A DNA stretch of 64,000 nt from Thinopyrum elongatum. Taxonomy: Eukaryota; Streptophyta; Magnoliopsida; Poales; Poaceae. Location of the stretch: assembly GCA_011799875.1 (NCBI GenBank), contig CM022302.1, positions 321,636,144-321,700,143 on the forward strand. Reading direction: 5' to 3'. Both the position numbers and the translations under genes were made by a program. Positions 11,991 through 23,240 of the stretch are shown in pieces; the stretch's first letter is position 1; every line of letters starts with the position of its first letter. The notes below the pieces were generated by a model that worked only from the letters and a program-made list of their open reading frames with translations, made no database searches and was not told where the DNA came from.

Positions 11991-12123
11991 TTCTTTGGAC
12001 GGAGGAATAAGAAGGATTTGGCATGGCACGAGGCGGGTGGAGGCGGCGGAGGCGGTTTCCGTCGCAAGAAAGAAGACGAAGCGGGAGGGGTGAAGGGTGT
12101 GAATGAACAACGCTCCTTCGCAT

Positions 12124-12136
12124 TGCCTTTTTATTG
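12124..12136 (-). promoter_or_regulatory. TATA-like box of element A antisense gene
   Basis: On the minus strand CCAATAAAAAGGC lies about 135 bases upstream of the ATG at 11990. Its location and spacing parallel the TATA box at 6253-6264 in element B. The variant ATAAAAA core makes this call weaker. Confidence 0.4.
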
Positions 12137-12357
12137 GGACCACTCGAGGGGGCTGGCTCTCCAGTGTTCCCCTGCAAAAAACAGCCTTTAATAGGTGCAC
12201 TACCCAGTAACTGCTGCAAAGCCACGATTCCATGACCCGCAGTAACTGTGTGGGATGGACGAGTCAGCAAAGCCATTAATACATGGACATCGGATTTTTG
12301 CCTCGTATCTGCACTGTTTGGGCCTAACCCAACGACGCCCGCGGCACGTGTGGCTTA

Positions 12358-12371
12358 GGCCTAGGGGCTCC
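12358..12371 (+). other. Element A polypurine tract
   Basis: GGCCTAGGGGCTCC directly precedes the TGTCGG start of the 3' LTR. The same kind of GGGGCTCC block precedes the 3' LTR of element D. Confidence 0.6.
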
Positions 12372-13301
12372 TGTCGGTGTACACAAACAGGGGTGTTTGT
12401 TTCCCCTTGACTTGTGCACAGACTTGTGTGGCCTCCTGGGTAGACTGACCTTGCTGGGTGCGTCAAGATCAAGAACAACAAGCCCAAGGTAACCAAAGAA
12501 GCCTTCAGGAGGGTCTCCCTTGCCGGGCAGCTGAGCCCGACAGAGTCGAGATCACGCCTGTTGACAAGGCCATGCCACCCCGGCAGGGTCTCCATGGCCG
12601 ACAAGGCCAAAGCAAGACTCCAAGACAAGAGCCCGGCTGGCTCCGTGCCGGCAAACCTTCGCCAATACGCCACTGCTCCACCTCATCATACACAAGTCAT
12701 TAATCGGTGCGGTGTTGAGCTCTCAAGTGGCTAAGTGGACCCTGTCAAGCACATGGCAACCTGCTGGAGAGGAGATTAACTTTATTGACACCCATCCAGA
12801 TGGCGTGTCACGCTAATAAGGAGAAGGTGGATAAGCGGTGCGGCAGGCTTGCCAGACTTCAACCTCAGCATGACACCTAGCGGTGCATTTAATGCACTTT
12901 GTCCTAACTGCTAGAGTTAGGTATGATGACACTTTTAGCTTTGTAATTGTGCCAAAATGACTGATTTGCCACTATGGTCTCCCCATAAGCTATAAAAGGA
13001 GGCCCGAGGCAACAAAGTAAAGGGTTCGAATCTTTGATCCCTCAACACTAGTAAGCACATAGCTACTCTGCCCGAGGTACCCTTGCCTGGCTTGAGCGCT
13101 CCGTCTTCGTGTTCCTCCAGATCAATCCACCATAGCAGGAGTAGGGTTTTACACTGCAAATTGGTCTGAACCTGGGTAAAAGAGAGCTGTCCGTCGCTGT
13201 GTTGCCGTGCTGTTTCTGCTGTTTGTTCAATGCGACCGTGCCCTTGCCGAACCACAAAGGGGCATCCCTTTCCCATAGGTGATCGCGCTTCCACGCCGAC
13301 A
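12372..13301 (+). repeat. Element A 3' LTR
   Basis: It starts TGTCGGTGTACACAAACAGG and ends CCACGCCGACA, with a TATA box at 12990-12999. It is colinear with 6477-7399 and is followed at once by the GCTAT target duplication. Confidence 0.9.
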
Positions 13302-16277
13302 GCTATCTACCGGCCGATGTCATTTACTGGGCTCCAGTGGTGGGCCAGGTCATCGCCACGCCCCAACTAGGCGAGAGGGTGGTGTTCGTCCGGGGACTGG
13401 GCTTCCCGCTCCACCCCTTCGTCAGGGGGTTAATGTCTAGCCACACTTCGGCTTGTGGCTCAAGATCTTCAACGTCAAGCCGAAGATAGTCGACGGTCAG
13501 TAGGCGGACAGCCAGGGGGCGATGATCAGTAAGCTTGCCTAGGTCGAGTGGCCAGAAGGTACCTTCATAGATACGGTTAAGGTTTGGCAAAAAGAGTGGT
13601 TCTATATCACCGAGCCACATGAGGCGGGGTGGGCAGCGGCCCCCGAATTCAAATCCGGTCCGCCCACGAGGCTACCCTCATGGACCATGAAGAACCCCGA
13701 CTAGGGGTCGCCCACGGAGGTGGAGGCACTGCAGAAGCACGTCTTCAGCATGATAAAGGCAAACTCCAAGCTGACCAATGTGGTCCAAGTGATGCTTTGC
13801 CACGCCTCCTACATTGCCAACAAAGGGCCGCCCCAATGTGGTCTTACAAGCCCGATGACCCAATCACCATCCTCCTCTTCTACGGCACCACCCACGACAA
13901 GCTGTGGAAGGTGTTGTTAAAGCCCCAGAAGGAGTTTCCGTCCAAGAAGGAAGACATTGGCCTCGACGCCACGCACCCTCCTCGGGAGGTAATGTATTTT
14001 TGTTTTTTATGTTCGCGTGTTTGTGCCTTTTAACGAGGAGCTTGACCCTTTTTGTTCGGCATTCACAGATTTGACTGGAGAAAGCTATGAAAATCAACTG
14101 TCCGACCCCTCTACCCGAGGTCCCCAGGTCGGCTCTACTACTGGAAACGCTAGCCGTGGCGCTGTACAAGGTGCTGGATAAAAAAGAGAAGAAGAAGATC
14201 GGGACGAAGAAGGTCCGCGAGGGCCTCCGTCCGAGGGGGCACCCGGACAACAAGTCCAGGGAAGACCAGGCCCTGTCCACTCAAGAGGGGTAAGAGGAAG
14301 AGTACGGGGAGGAGAGCGAATCCTCCTGAACCAGGAAGAGAATGGCGTTAGACAACACCGAGGAGGAACAGCCTCCTCACGCCCCAAAGATGTAGCGCAG
14401 GCCCAAGTTCGGACTCCGCTAAGGGGTCCGAAGCTTCAGAAGAGGTTCCGCAAAGGAACCCCATGGTCAAGCCCCCCGCCCGGAGGTACAAATCCAAACA
14501 CTCCATGGGTGCTTCCTTCGTTAGTTTATTACTTGATCGAATGTGTGTGTTTATGTAATGCAACCCGCCGCGCGACCTCCCCACTGATCAGGTCTCAGAA
14601 GGGACCTCTCCGCCAGCAGGGCTAGCGGAGAGTGGGACCTCGTACCACTCCACGCCTCCTCCGGTCACCATGGAGACCGGAGAGGTGGTGTCCCGAAGGA
14701 CCCCTCTAGGCCCGAATACGGGGGGTGGGGGCGATGTCGTCATGGCCGAGGTTAACACCTCGGTCACCGAAGGCCAGGAGCGGAGATCCTTCCTGGTGAA
14801 CAAAGAGGGGGAGCTCGGTTAATTCGAGCCTTCCTCGAAGACAGTTTCGGAGCCCCTAGGGCCCCCAAAGTCATCCATCCCGTCCTCCACTGAAGGGGGA
14901 GGCGGGGCCCCGCCGCCAGCGCCGAACACCAGAGATCGGGTTGCGACTGGGTCGCCAGACATGATGGAGGAGGCTTTGAATAGCTTCTCTGTCGTTGCAG
15001 AACACCGCGCCCTGATGGGCGTGGTTTTGGAAAGTATCCAGTTCGTTAATAGCAAATTGAAGGAAGCCTTTGGTGGCCTCCTAACGGGCTTCGAACTAAG
15101 CCATGTAATATTCTTTCCATAAAGTGAATTTTGTAAGCAAAGTTGTGCAATCCTCGTATATAGCAGCCCCCGAGACTCTGTCAGGGTTGAAAAAGCTGGC
15201 AGAGGATCAAAAATCTTTGAATCGGCATACTAAGTTATGTGAGCTGCTTGTTGTAGGCCTCGTTGGCGGCAACGGCTGCCACTACCGCAGAGTTGGATGA
15301 AGTGAATAGGAAGCTCAAGAGCTCCGATGAGGAGCTCGACCGTGTAAACAAGCGGTTTGACGAAGCGCAAGGTTAGTTCGGTCGAGACTTAATAGCTCAG
15401 ATTTGTTTATCCGGAAAGGTATTCGGGGATATCCCTAAGCAAGAGTGCTTGATTACGACTGCAGCTGTCACAGTGGAGATCGAGAACCTCAAGGCCGAGC
15501 TGAAGAAGGCCAAGCAGGAGGCTGCTGAACAGAAGGCGGCCTTCAAGCGAGTGGCTACCAAGCTGTCGACGGTGAAGACCGTCAACGATAAGAATGAGGC
15601 CAGAGTGGCCGAAGTGCAGCAAGAGCTCAAGGATGCCATCACTAAATGTGTGGACCTTGAGCAGAAAAATAGTGGTCAAGCCACCGAGTTGTCCATGATA
15701 AGGCAGGAGATCCACGAGGCGAGGACAGAGACGCGGGGCGCCCAAGAAGAGCTCCGCCAAGTAATGCAAATTGTAGATGGTAAGCCGTACTTACTGCAGA
15801 GTATTTTCAGCGGTCATAGGTTTGCATTGCTCACACGAGTGTGGCATTCCTCAGGCGTGTTGCGGAGCTTCCGAGGAGTGCGGTTGATGCAGCAAGGCAC
15901 TATGCGGCTCGGGAGGGTGATGCCGAGCACAGGCTATTCTGGGCGCAGTTCCAGGCGCCCGAACACCCTCCCCTCCTGAGTAATCAGATGAAGCAGCTGA
16001 TGGAGCTGCACCGGATGGCAGAACCGGCCATGAAGGACCTTTGTGTTCGGCTGTGGCCTTCAGATCTAATACCGAGAAGCTACTTCAGCCTGGTGCAGAA
16101 GTTGTGTGACGCTGCTTCCCGGGTTGATGCTGTTAAGCGCTTTGTGTGCATCAAGGGAGCTCGCATGGCCTTCGCGAAGACCATGGTGCACTTGCCCAAG
16201 ATCAAGCTGGTCGAGATGGCCACGGGACCCCTGCCCGCTAGAAAGGAGCACCGGCGTCCCGAGCAGTATTTCCCCAT
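13302..16277 (+). pseudogene. Element B antisense accessory gene, main part with five introns
   Basis: After the duplicated GCTAT the frame from 6393 continues (LPADVIYWAPVVGQV, then GLGFPLHPFVRG), the core of a 'putative gypsy type transposon' protein. Stops and frameshifts break it, but introns with GT-AG ends are visible at 13989-14068, about 14485-14591, 15105-15256, 15372-15464 and 15780-15854. The exon 15465-15779 encodes a charged coiled coil (for example NLKAELKKAKQEAAEQKAAF). The exon from 15855 encodes a helical domain with RLFWAQFQAPEHPPL and PAMKDLCVRLWPSD, and ends at HRRPEQYF where a CACTA end is inserted. It is antisense to element B's gag and lies beside its 3' LTR. I recognise the family; the biochemical role is unknown. 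Confidence 0.7.
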
Positions 16278-16905
16278 CACTACTGGAATCAGGGAATTTG
16301 CCATTAGCCAGTTCTTTGCCGTCTGCAATCAAAAAGCAGACGGCAAAGAACTGGCTGATGGAAAATATATAGTTTGCCATCAACCAGTTCTTTGCCGTCT
16401 GCCAGCGGACGGCAAAGATCCCAAAGGCAAACGACAAAGAGCCCAGCATGGCCCCACTGGACCTTGGGGCTGGTTAGGTCAGACGGACGGGCTAGATGCC
16501 GTCCGCCTGCTCTTTGCCATCTACCTTTGGGACCTTTGTCGTCCGCCAGCAGACGGCAAAGAAAAGGACCTAACTAATGGTCGTTCCGCTCGGCCCCACC
16601 ACTCTTTGTCGTCTACTAGTAGACCTCTTTGTCATCTGCTAGCAGACGGCAAAGAGGCTGCCTAAGTAATGGTCATGCCCCCTTTCTCACCCCTCTCTCT
16701 CCCACCTCTGTCTCTCCCCCACCTCTCACCCGCGCGCCGCCCCCCCGGAGCCAGAGCCGCCGCCGGCCAGCCCCGCCTCGCAGAGCCCTCCCCGCCGCCG
16801 GCATGCCCGCCCGCCCCGCCCCTCGGACACAGGCCGCGGCGGTTGCCCCGCCCCCGCCCCATTGCCGGAGAAAGGCCGCGGGGCCCCTGCACCGGCCCCA
16901 GGTAC
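16278..16905. mobile_element. CACTA transposon terminus (fragment)
   Basis: It opens CACTACTGGAATCAGGG, a typical Triticeae CACTA end. Repeated, often inverted units of CTTTGCCGTC(T/C)GC and GCAGACGGCAAAG follow over 16314-16655, the subterminal repeats to which CACTA transposases are thought to bind. A very GC-rich, proline/arginine-coding stretch follows from 16680. No matching CCAGTAGTG end or 3-bp target duplication was found downstream, so only one end remains. It interrupts the last readable exon of element B's antisense gene. The right limit is approximate. Confidence 0.75.
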
Positions 16906-17429
16906 TTTGTAGGAAATAAAAAAATTACAGACGAATATTTTACACAGGGCCTTGATGCGTGGGTTGATGCCCTTACTGTGCCCTGCTGCACATCTGCGCC
17001 TTTAGTTCTGTGGGGAAGAAGACCTCCTTGGAGGGGTTGATAACCGGCGACGGGCCCGTGACAAAGGTTCTTGAGAAGTCGCTGTGATGTGCTAGATTAA
17101 TGCCGGATAGGTCCTAGATGGTACCTGTTGATGTCCGAAGACGTGTTTGACCATAGCTCGGTTGAGCCGAACACTTGGCTCTTTGTTTGATTGGGTCCCA
17201 CAGCTACCCATGGTATTTTAAGCGTGAAATTGTGCATATGAGTCACATAGTGTGCGACTGAGGTGGGCATGTTGTGGGGGCGTATGCCTATTTACGTCGA
17301 GCGTGGGGAGACTCCCTGAATGGAGACGGGGCTCGGGCCTGTTTACTTGCCTCTCGTGCCTTGACGGCGGGCTGGTACTTCGGCCCCTCGATGCCGGTTT
17401 GGTCTTCAGCTGCTAGAGCTGCTGTATGT
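16906..17429. other. Unassigned stretch in element B between CACTA end and protease
   Basis: I see no recognisable gene. RT, RNase H and integrase should lie between the protease and the antisense gene. Their absence marks a large internal deletion whose joins fall within or near this stretch. Confidence 0.5.
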
Positions 17430-18009
17430 TCCTCTGTCCGGAGTGAGCGCTAGGTGTTGCCGTTGACCGTGATGACGCCCTTGGGTTCGGGCATCTTTAG
17501 CTTCAGGTATGCATAATGGCGGACAGCGTTGAATCGAGCAAACACTGTCCGGCCGAGAGTGCGTGATAGCCGCTGCGAAAGGGGATGATGTCGAAGATCA
17601 AGTCTTCACTGCAGATGTTGTCTGGTGAGCCGCACACTACTTCCAAGGTCAGGGTGCATGAGCAGCAGGCTCCAACGCCTGGGATTACCCCTTTTAAGGT
17701 GGTACTGCTGGGTTTGATCCTTGACAGATCAATACCCATTTTCTTCACTGTATATTAATAAATCAGATTGAGGCTACTACCTCCGTCCATGAGGACTCTA
17801 GTGTGGTGGTCACCATCGATAATGGGATCCAGAACCAGGGCCGCCGGTCCTCCATGATGGATACTGGTCAGATGGTCCCTGTGGTCGAAAGTGATCGGGC
17901 ACGCCGACCATGGGTTAAATTTTGGGGCTACAAGCTCTACGACGTAGATGCCTCGGAGTGCACGCTTCCTCTCCTTCTTAGGAATGTGCGTGGCGTAGAC
18001 CAGATTCAC
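17430..18009 (-). pseudogene. Element B retroviral-type aspartic protease, broken
   Basis: On the minus strand, after the gag C-terminus, the sequence PITFDHRDHL and the active-site-like VLMDGGSSLNLIY appear, followed by KMGIDLSRIKPSSTTLKGV and a GYHALSAGQ block. This order (a flap-like LKGVIPG after a D-G-G loop) is that of Tat-lineage gypsy proteases, which cut the gag-pol polyprotein. Frame changes and stops occur near 18010 and 17750, and a stop ends the next frame at 17503. The weak continuation KMPEPKGVITVNGNT near 17430-17500 is the start of the linker to RT, but RT itself is missing. Confidence 0.65.
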
Positions 18010-20687
18010 CGTTTTTACCTTAGGGGGAACTGCTTCTGGCCTCCATTGGTCAGCCCGCGAGGCTCATCATCGTCCTTGCTGCGGGGGCCCTTGCCTTGCT
18101 CCTCGGCTGTAAGTTTGCCGGCCTGTTTGATCACCCAACAGTTGCAGTTGGTGTGGTTAGCTGGCTTGTCTGGGGTGACATGGATCTGACAAGGCCTATC
18201 TAGGATTTTGTCTAGTGCGGTCGGGCCGTCCCTATTCCCTTTAGAGGTTTTCTTCCGTTGACTGGATTTGGAGTTACTGAATCTGGCATTCACTGTCGTA
18301 TCGTCGGCTTCGCCGCCATTCGGATAATGCTTATTTTTATAGCGCCGTGGTTTCCCGTTTCTGTCCCGAACTTCCGAGCTACCGGGGTCTTCGGGGTTGT
18401 TGCTTCTACGAGCCAACCAGCTATCTTCTCCCGCGCAAAAGTAGGTCATGAGTGAGGTAAGAGCCGACATCATCCTCGGCTTGTTTTGGCCGAGCTGACG
18501 AGCTAGCCATTCATCTCGGATGCTGTGTTTGAATGCGGCTATTGCCTCAGCATCTGGATAGTCGATGATTTGGTTTTTCATAGTCAAGAACCGATTCCAA
18601 AATTTCTAGGCTGATTCTCCAGGCTGTTGGACCACATGGCCCAGGTCATCGGCATCTGGAGGCCAAACATAAGTGCCTTGAAAGTTGGCTCGAAAAGCAT
18701 CCTCGAGTTCTTCCTAGCTCCATATGGAATTTTCTAGGAGACTGTTCAACCATTGCCTGGCTGGTCCTTTGAGCTCTAATGGCAGATACTTTATGGCATG
18801 GAGATCATCGCCTCGAGCCATATGAATGTGGAGAAGAAAATCTTCGATCCACACGGCTGGGTCTATTGTCCTGTCGTATTGTTCGATATTCACGGGCTTA
18901 TAACCTTTGGGGAACTAATGCCGCATCACTTCATCCATAAAGCATATCGAGTGAGCTGCACCCCTAACCCGGGCTACGTCACGCCAGAGGTCGGCTTCCA
19001 TCTTGGCCTGATGCTGGTCCCAAACTCTATAGTTTCGGTCACGCCAAGCTTGGGATCCATTCCGTCCAACTGGAGCATACTCTCTAGATCCATAGATGGA
19101 TCTTATCTGACCTGCTCTAACAGTGAGGTCATGTCGTAGATCATATTCGTACTCTAGCTGTGCCACCTACTTGCCTTTACGGTGAGGACGAGCAGGTGGA
19201 TATTCGGCCTCAATAGCCGGCCTATCCTGTCCTCGAGGGGGGTGGTCGGGCTAGTCTACATGAGTACGTCTCGGGGGTGCGGGCTGAAGATCCTCATCGT
19301 TGAATTGTGGTAGCAGTTTATGCTTAGGGTAGCTTTTGGTTTGCCGCTCATAGACGTACCCTTCTTCGGCCGCTAGGACTTTTGTCGTTGAGGGTGTCTT
19401 GTTGGGCTTTTAGCCGTTGCTCCTTCTTCTTCAAGCTTCGCGGTGGCGATAAGTTGCCGTTTGAACAGCTCTTGGTCCAGTGGCTCCTCGGGGATGAAGA
19501 AATCCTCGGCTCCAAGGCTGGCCTCTTCTTCGGAGAGGGGGAGGTAGTTACTGACCTCGGAGTCATTGAGGTCCTTGGGATTATACTGATACTTGTGCTC
19601 CTCTGAGTCATCGGGCTGTTGCTTGGGGGCAGCGGGGTCATCGGGGTCTTCCATATTGTCTGGGGTGTTGTTTTCTCCGGTGCCCGTGTTGCTTTCCCTG
19701 CCCCTACGCCCCTTGGATCGTCGGTGCTGTCTTCGGCGTTTGGACGGCTCCTCACCTGGCTTGTTGCCTTCTTGTCTGGGGGTGCCATCGCATTTCTTCC
19801 CATTGGTTCCATCGCTGTTATCCTTGGGGGTGTCCACCATATAGACATCATAGGTGGAGGTGGTTGTCCACCTTTCGGTGACGGGAGGGGCGGTAGCAGT
19901 GTTGGCGACGGCTTTGACGTCTTCGTCCATGTCGTCGGCCTCATCAGAAGCATAGTCCAGCATGTCGGTTAAGTCTTCGTCAGTGGCTACTAAGTGGGTG
20001 GTATGTGGGGTTTAAAATTCCCTGTGGCCCGCCTCAAGACCGAGCTGAGCGTATGTCAAGGATGGGCCATCTGTGATGATCATTATCTGGATCCGATCGA
20101 GCATCTCGTTTATCAGGGCGAGACTAGCCGGATTGGTATCTAGGATTTCTTCGGAGTCGACCTCCGGTACAATGGCGGGAGGAGAGAGTTCGGACAGGGT
20201 TGACTCCTGGTGTCAGGACGCCGAAGTCGTGTCAAGGCTCGAAGCCGGATCTGAGGAAAGAGGAGAGTGTCCGGCCGGGGTTGACTCCCGATCTTCGGAC
20301 ACAGAGATCACATCTAGGCCTGAAGCTGGATCGGTGGTAAGTGGAGCGAGTCCGGCCGGGGTTGACTCCCGATCTCGGTCCAAGAGGCCACATCCAGGTT
20401 TGAAACCGACCCAGGGATCGGGTCGGGGGAGATCCTAAAGTTAGGGCTTCAGGATTTTCCAGCACCTCCGGCGAGGCTGAGAAGCCAGTGAAGATCAGAT
20501 CGCCCTGAGTGTTAGCGACGTACTCTAGGTTACCGAACCTAATCTGGTGCTCAGGGGCGAAGCTCTTGACCTGGTCAAGATTACCGGCTGAGTTGGCGTG
20601 CAGAACGATGCCGCCAAAAGTGAAAAGCTGGCAGGAGACGAAGATGTCCCCGGTGTTGATGCCATCTCCGATGATCAGGCGAGCCAT
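18010..20687 (-). pseudogene. Element B gag polyprotein, broken
   Basis: The frame begins at the ATG at 20687 (MARLIIGDGINTGD), 46 bases inside the 5' LTR. The N-terminal part has 27-residue repeats containing SGVNPGRT. A charged middle region (19963-19373) starts MLDYASDEADDMDEDVK, though it is not the true start. The gag core with GDDLHAIKYLPLELKGPARQ and the WEELEDAFRANFQGTY block is near 18830-18660. A basic C-terminus with a cysteine-containing CNCWVIKQ ends near 18015. Several stops and frameshifts split it, so no full Gag can be made. Gag would form the particle that packages element RNA. Reading direction and order agree with the minus-oriented LTRs. Confidence 0.7.
20188..20430 (-). 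repeat. 81-bp tandem repeat inside element B gag, three units
   Basis: The block GT(C/T)CGGxCxGGGTTGACTCC recurs at 20188, 20269 and 20350, a period of exactly 81 bases. That equals 27 codons, so the repeat keeps the gag frame and encodes serial SGVNPGRT-containing units. Confidence 0.8.
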
Positions 20688-20713
20688 CGATCCTTCTGCG
20701 ATCCAACAACGGA

Positions 20714-20733
20714 ACTCTCAATGAAAGCACAAT
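20714..20733 (-). other. Element B primer-binding-site region
   Basis: On the minus strand ATTGTGCTTTCATTGAGAGT follows directly after the CCGACA end of the 5' LTR. I recognise TTGGTGCTTTCATTGAGAG after the same LTR family in wheat. The tRNA was not assigned. Confidence 0.55.
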
Positions 20734-21221
20734 TGTCGGTGTCAAAACCGGCGTATCTTGGGTAGGGGGTCCCAAGCTATGGATCTTGGATCAATGGGGA
20801 ACAAGGGATGAAGGACACGATGTTTACCCAGGTTCGGGACCTCTCGAAGAGGTAAAACCCTACATCCTACTTGATTATATTGAAGTGTATAGGATGATTA
20901 CAGAGTCGATCTACCACGAGATCAGATGAACTAAACCCTAACAGGATAGTGATTGTTGTTCTAGCCTCTACGGACTAAACCCTCTGGTTTATATAGGCAC
21001 CACGGGTACTAGGGTTACACATTGTCAATTACAAGGAAGGAATAAACATGCCGATTCTTCTTATCTTGACTTGGAGGACACACCAAGGAATCAAAGATCT
21101 CCTGTCCAGAGACGGAGTTGCCTCATAGTTCGGTGTTCTAGCAGTTGTAGTGCGGCCCATGTGTCCGGCCTATGAGAAATAGGCCGGCAGCCCAAGGACT
21201 TCGTAGTCCGGGACTCCCTCA
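20734..21221 (-). repeat. Element B 5' LTR
   Basis: It is colinear with 5300-5786. On the coding (minus) strand a TATA box CCTATATAAAC lies at 20998-20988. It ends next to the GCCTG copy of the target duplication at 21222-21226. Confidence 0.9.
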
Positions 21222-22776
21222 GCCTGGGCATGACTTTGGCGGCCAAGTGGATCACGCCCTCCCCGCATTCTACGGTCGCGACAAGCGGCGAGGAGGCGTC
21301 CGCTGGGCTTGGGGGCTCCTTCATCTTTTTGCTTGAACAAGGCCTGCGAGGAGAAAAAGCTTAGGTACACTAGCCACGCAGGAGACAAGGAGGGCAAGGC
21401 ACTTACTCGTCCCTGGCAACCCACTTCCTCTTCTTCAGCGCCTTTGGCAGTGTGCCGGCGCTGTTCTCCTGGTGAGTTTTCATCTCGCGGCGGGCTCCGG
21501 GAGGTGGTCGCGCGACCTCGGCATCATCCCCCGTCTCCCTCGCGAAGTGAACCTGGGGCTCGCCCTTGGCGCCCTCCTCAGGGGTGTGTGGCCTAGATAT
21601 TGTTGTCCTGGGATTCCTCACGCCACTCATCGCATCAGGTGTGGTGGCCACGCCCTCGGGCGGGGCGGTGCTGCCAGTGCGTGCAGGTGCAGGGGTGCGT
21701 TGGCGGGTGGCCTATTGTGGTAGGTCACCACCGCCTCCTGCTGCTTCAGCTGGGGTCTCCCCGCCCCCGACGCTCCCTAACTCTGGGATTGCCAGGAAGG
21801 GATTGTCCTGAGGCCCCTCGTGGCCCTCCGGGAACAACCCCCATTGATTGGAGCGAGGCATCGCCCCGATGATGGCCTCCTTGTTCGTGTAGTTATACAG
21901 GGGGAGTCCCTTCCGGGAAGCTCGCTTGTCTCTTCGTCGGTCAGGATTTGGAGCACCCCATTTAGTACATCAGGTGGCAGGCGGCCCGTGCGAAGCCGCA
22001 TTGCATCCTCCGGGCCAGTGAAAGCCCATATCGGGTGGGGTGGCACTGAAGGGGGGCGATTTGTCGGTGAGGAACTCCCTCACGACCATCATCGCTGTCA
22101 CTCCCGCTACCTTCAGGTCGGCCAGCCGCTTCATCACTCGTGACAACCTCGGGTCGTCAAGCCTCTCATGCCCCCATATAGAGCTCTGTAACGCAGTGGA
22201 TGTTGGAGTTAGCAGCAGGGGGCTGAACTGGGCCGCGTCCATCTACACCCATTGCCGCTTGAAACCCTCCGCTTCGTGGTTCATCTCCATGGCGATGCCT
22301 TCGCCCGCCGTCACACCCATGGCACGGAGCGATACACACCTAGAGTGCTGGTTGGCTATGATTAGCCGAAGGCAGAAGAAATGATGGAGCAGCACCACCG
22401 AGGAGGCTACACCTCAGAAGGACTCGCATAGAAAGGCGAAAGCTGACAGGAGGAGAACGGATCTTGGCTCGAAGTGCAACGCATGACCCTGGTAGTGCGA
22501 GAGCACGGCGTTGAAGAAGTCTGAGAGTGGGGGCAGTAAGCCGGAGAAGAGCGCGGGAAAGTGAATGGCGATTGTGGTGGCTTCCAGTTCGGTGAGGGGC
22601 CGCGAGGCCGGCCAGACCTTGGTCACCCCCCACTCATTGTAATCCACCACGGTCATCGGGAAAACCTTATCAAGCTCTTTGATGTTGAGCACCGCGGAAC
22701 TTCCTAGGGCAGGCTCCAGCACCGCCTGTTCATTCGTCACTGTCATCGCCTTGCTTCTCCTACCAGGGGGCACCAT
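21222..22776 (-). pseudogene. Element C antisense accessory gene, 5' part
   Basis: The minus-strand frame starts at the ATG at 22776 (MVPPGRRSKAMTVTNEQAVL). It contains VTKVWPASRPLTELEATTIA and LLPPLSDFFNAVLSHYQGH, the same protein class as the antisense genes of A and B. A shift near 22414 moves the reading to another frame (FVGVASSVVLLHHFFCLRL). Further frames at 22242-21970, 22046-21777 and 21651-21403 continue it towards the coiled-coil half at 4409-5299. Its upstream region was cut off by insertion of element T only 26 bases before the ATG, so any TATA box has been displaced. It is interrupted by element B at the other end. Confidence 0.65.
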
Positions 22777-22802
22777 GGCAATGCTGCTACACCGAGGACG
22801 GC

Positions 22803-23240
22803 TGTCACATCCCTAGTTCTGGTAATGCACTAGGCTAGTTTCTTGTGTTGGATCATGTTTAGATTTGAAATTTGAAATGGGGATTCCATAAACCCTAGCA
22901 CCACTTTAATCAACTAGGGTTTACTAAAATAATTTTCAATGAACCTGAAATGCCCTTCAAAAATGTTCATGATTTAGGGAAAAAGGTGAAAGCCCTAACC
23001 ATAAATAGTGCACATTTTTGCAGAACCAAAATGGGCATTGAATTAAATCATACCATATTTGAGTTGGGGCTATTTAAATCCTATATATATTTCAAAGGCT
23101 CCAAATAATTTGAAACTTGCAGAGTGCCTCTGAAATATTTCAGAGTGAGCCCCCAAAAAGTTCCAGATTTATCTAAAATGTTTTAGTGCCTAAACTAAAA
23201 CAAAACAGAAAGAAACAAATAGAAAAGAGAAAGAAATAAG

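Larger units (their letters stand above)
6477..13301 (+). mobile_element. Element A: non-autonomous Tat-like gypsy element inside element B
   Basis: LTRs of 923 and 930 bp (6477-7399, 12372-13301) are flanked by an exact GCTAT target duplication. A primer-binding-like site follows the left LTR and a purine-rich tract precedes the right one. The internal 5 kb has only a short gag remnant in the sense direction. Nearly all the rest is an antisense accessory gene (11990 to 8154) and its flanks. Gag-pol is therefore deleted, and any mobility would have needed proteins supplied in trans by related elements such as D. Confidence 0.88.
5300..21221 (-). mobile_element. Element B: Tat-like gypsy retrotransposon, minus orientation, with nested insertions
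   Basis: Two LTRs of 487 and 488 bp (5300-5786, 20734-21221) flank this element, with a near-perfect 5-bp target duplication. Gag and protease read on the minus strand from the right LTR. The promoter TATA in the right LTR and the G-rich polypurine tract beside the left LTR agree with minus orientation. Element A (6477-13301) and a CACTA end (16278-16905) are nested inside. Without them B is roughly 8.5 kb. No RT, RNase H or integrase remains, so B is non-autonomous. A plus-strand, multi-exon accessory gene lies between the lost pol region and the 3' LTR, the position known for extra antisense ORFs of Tat-lineage elements. Confidence 0.85.
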
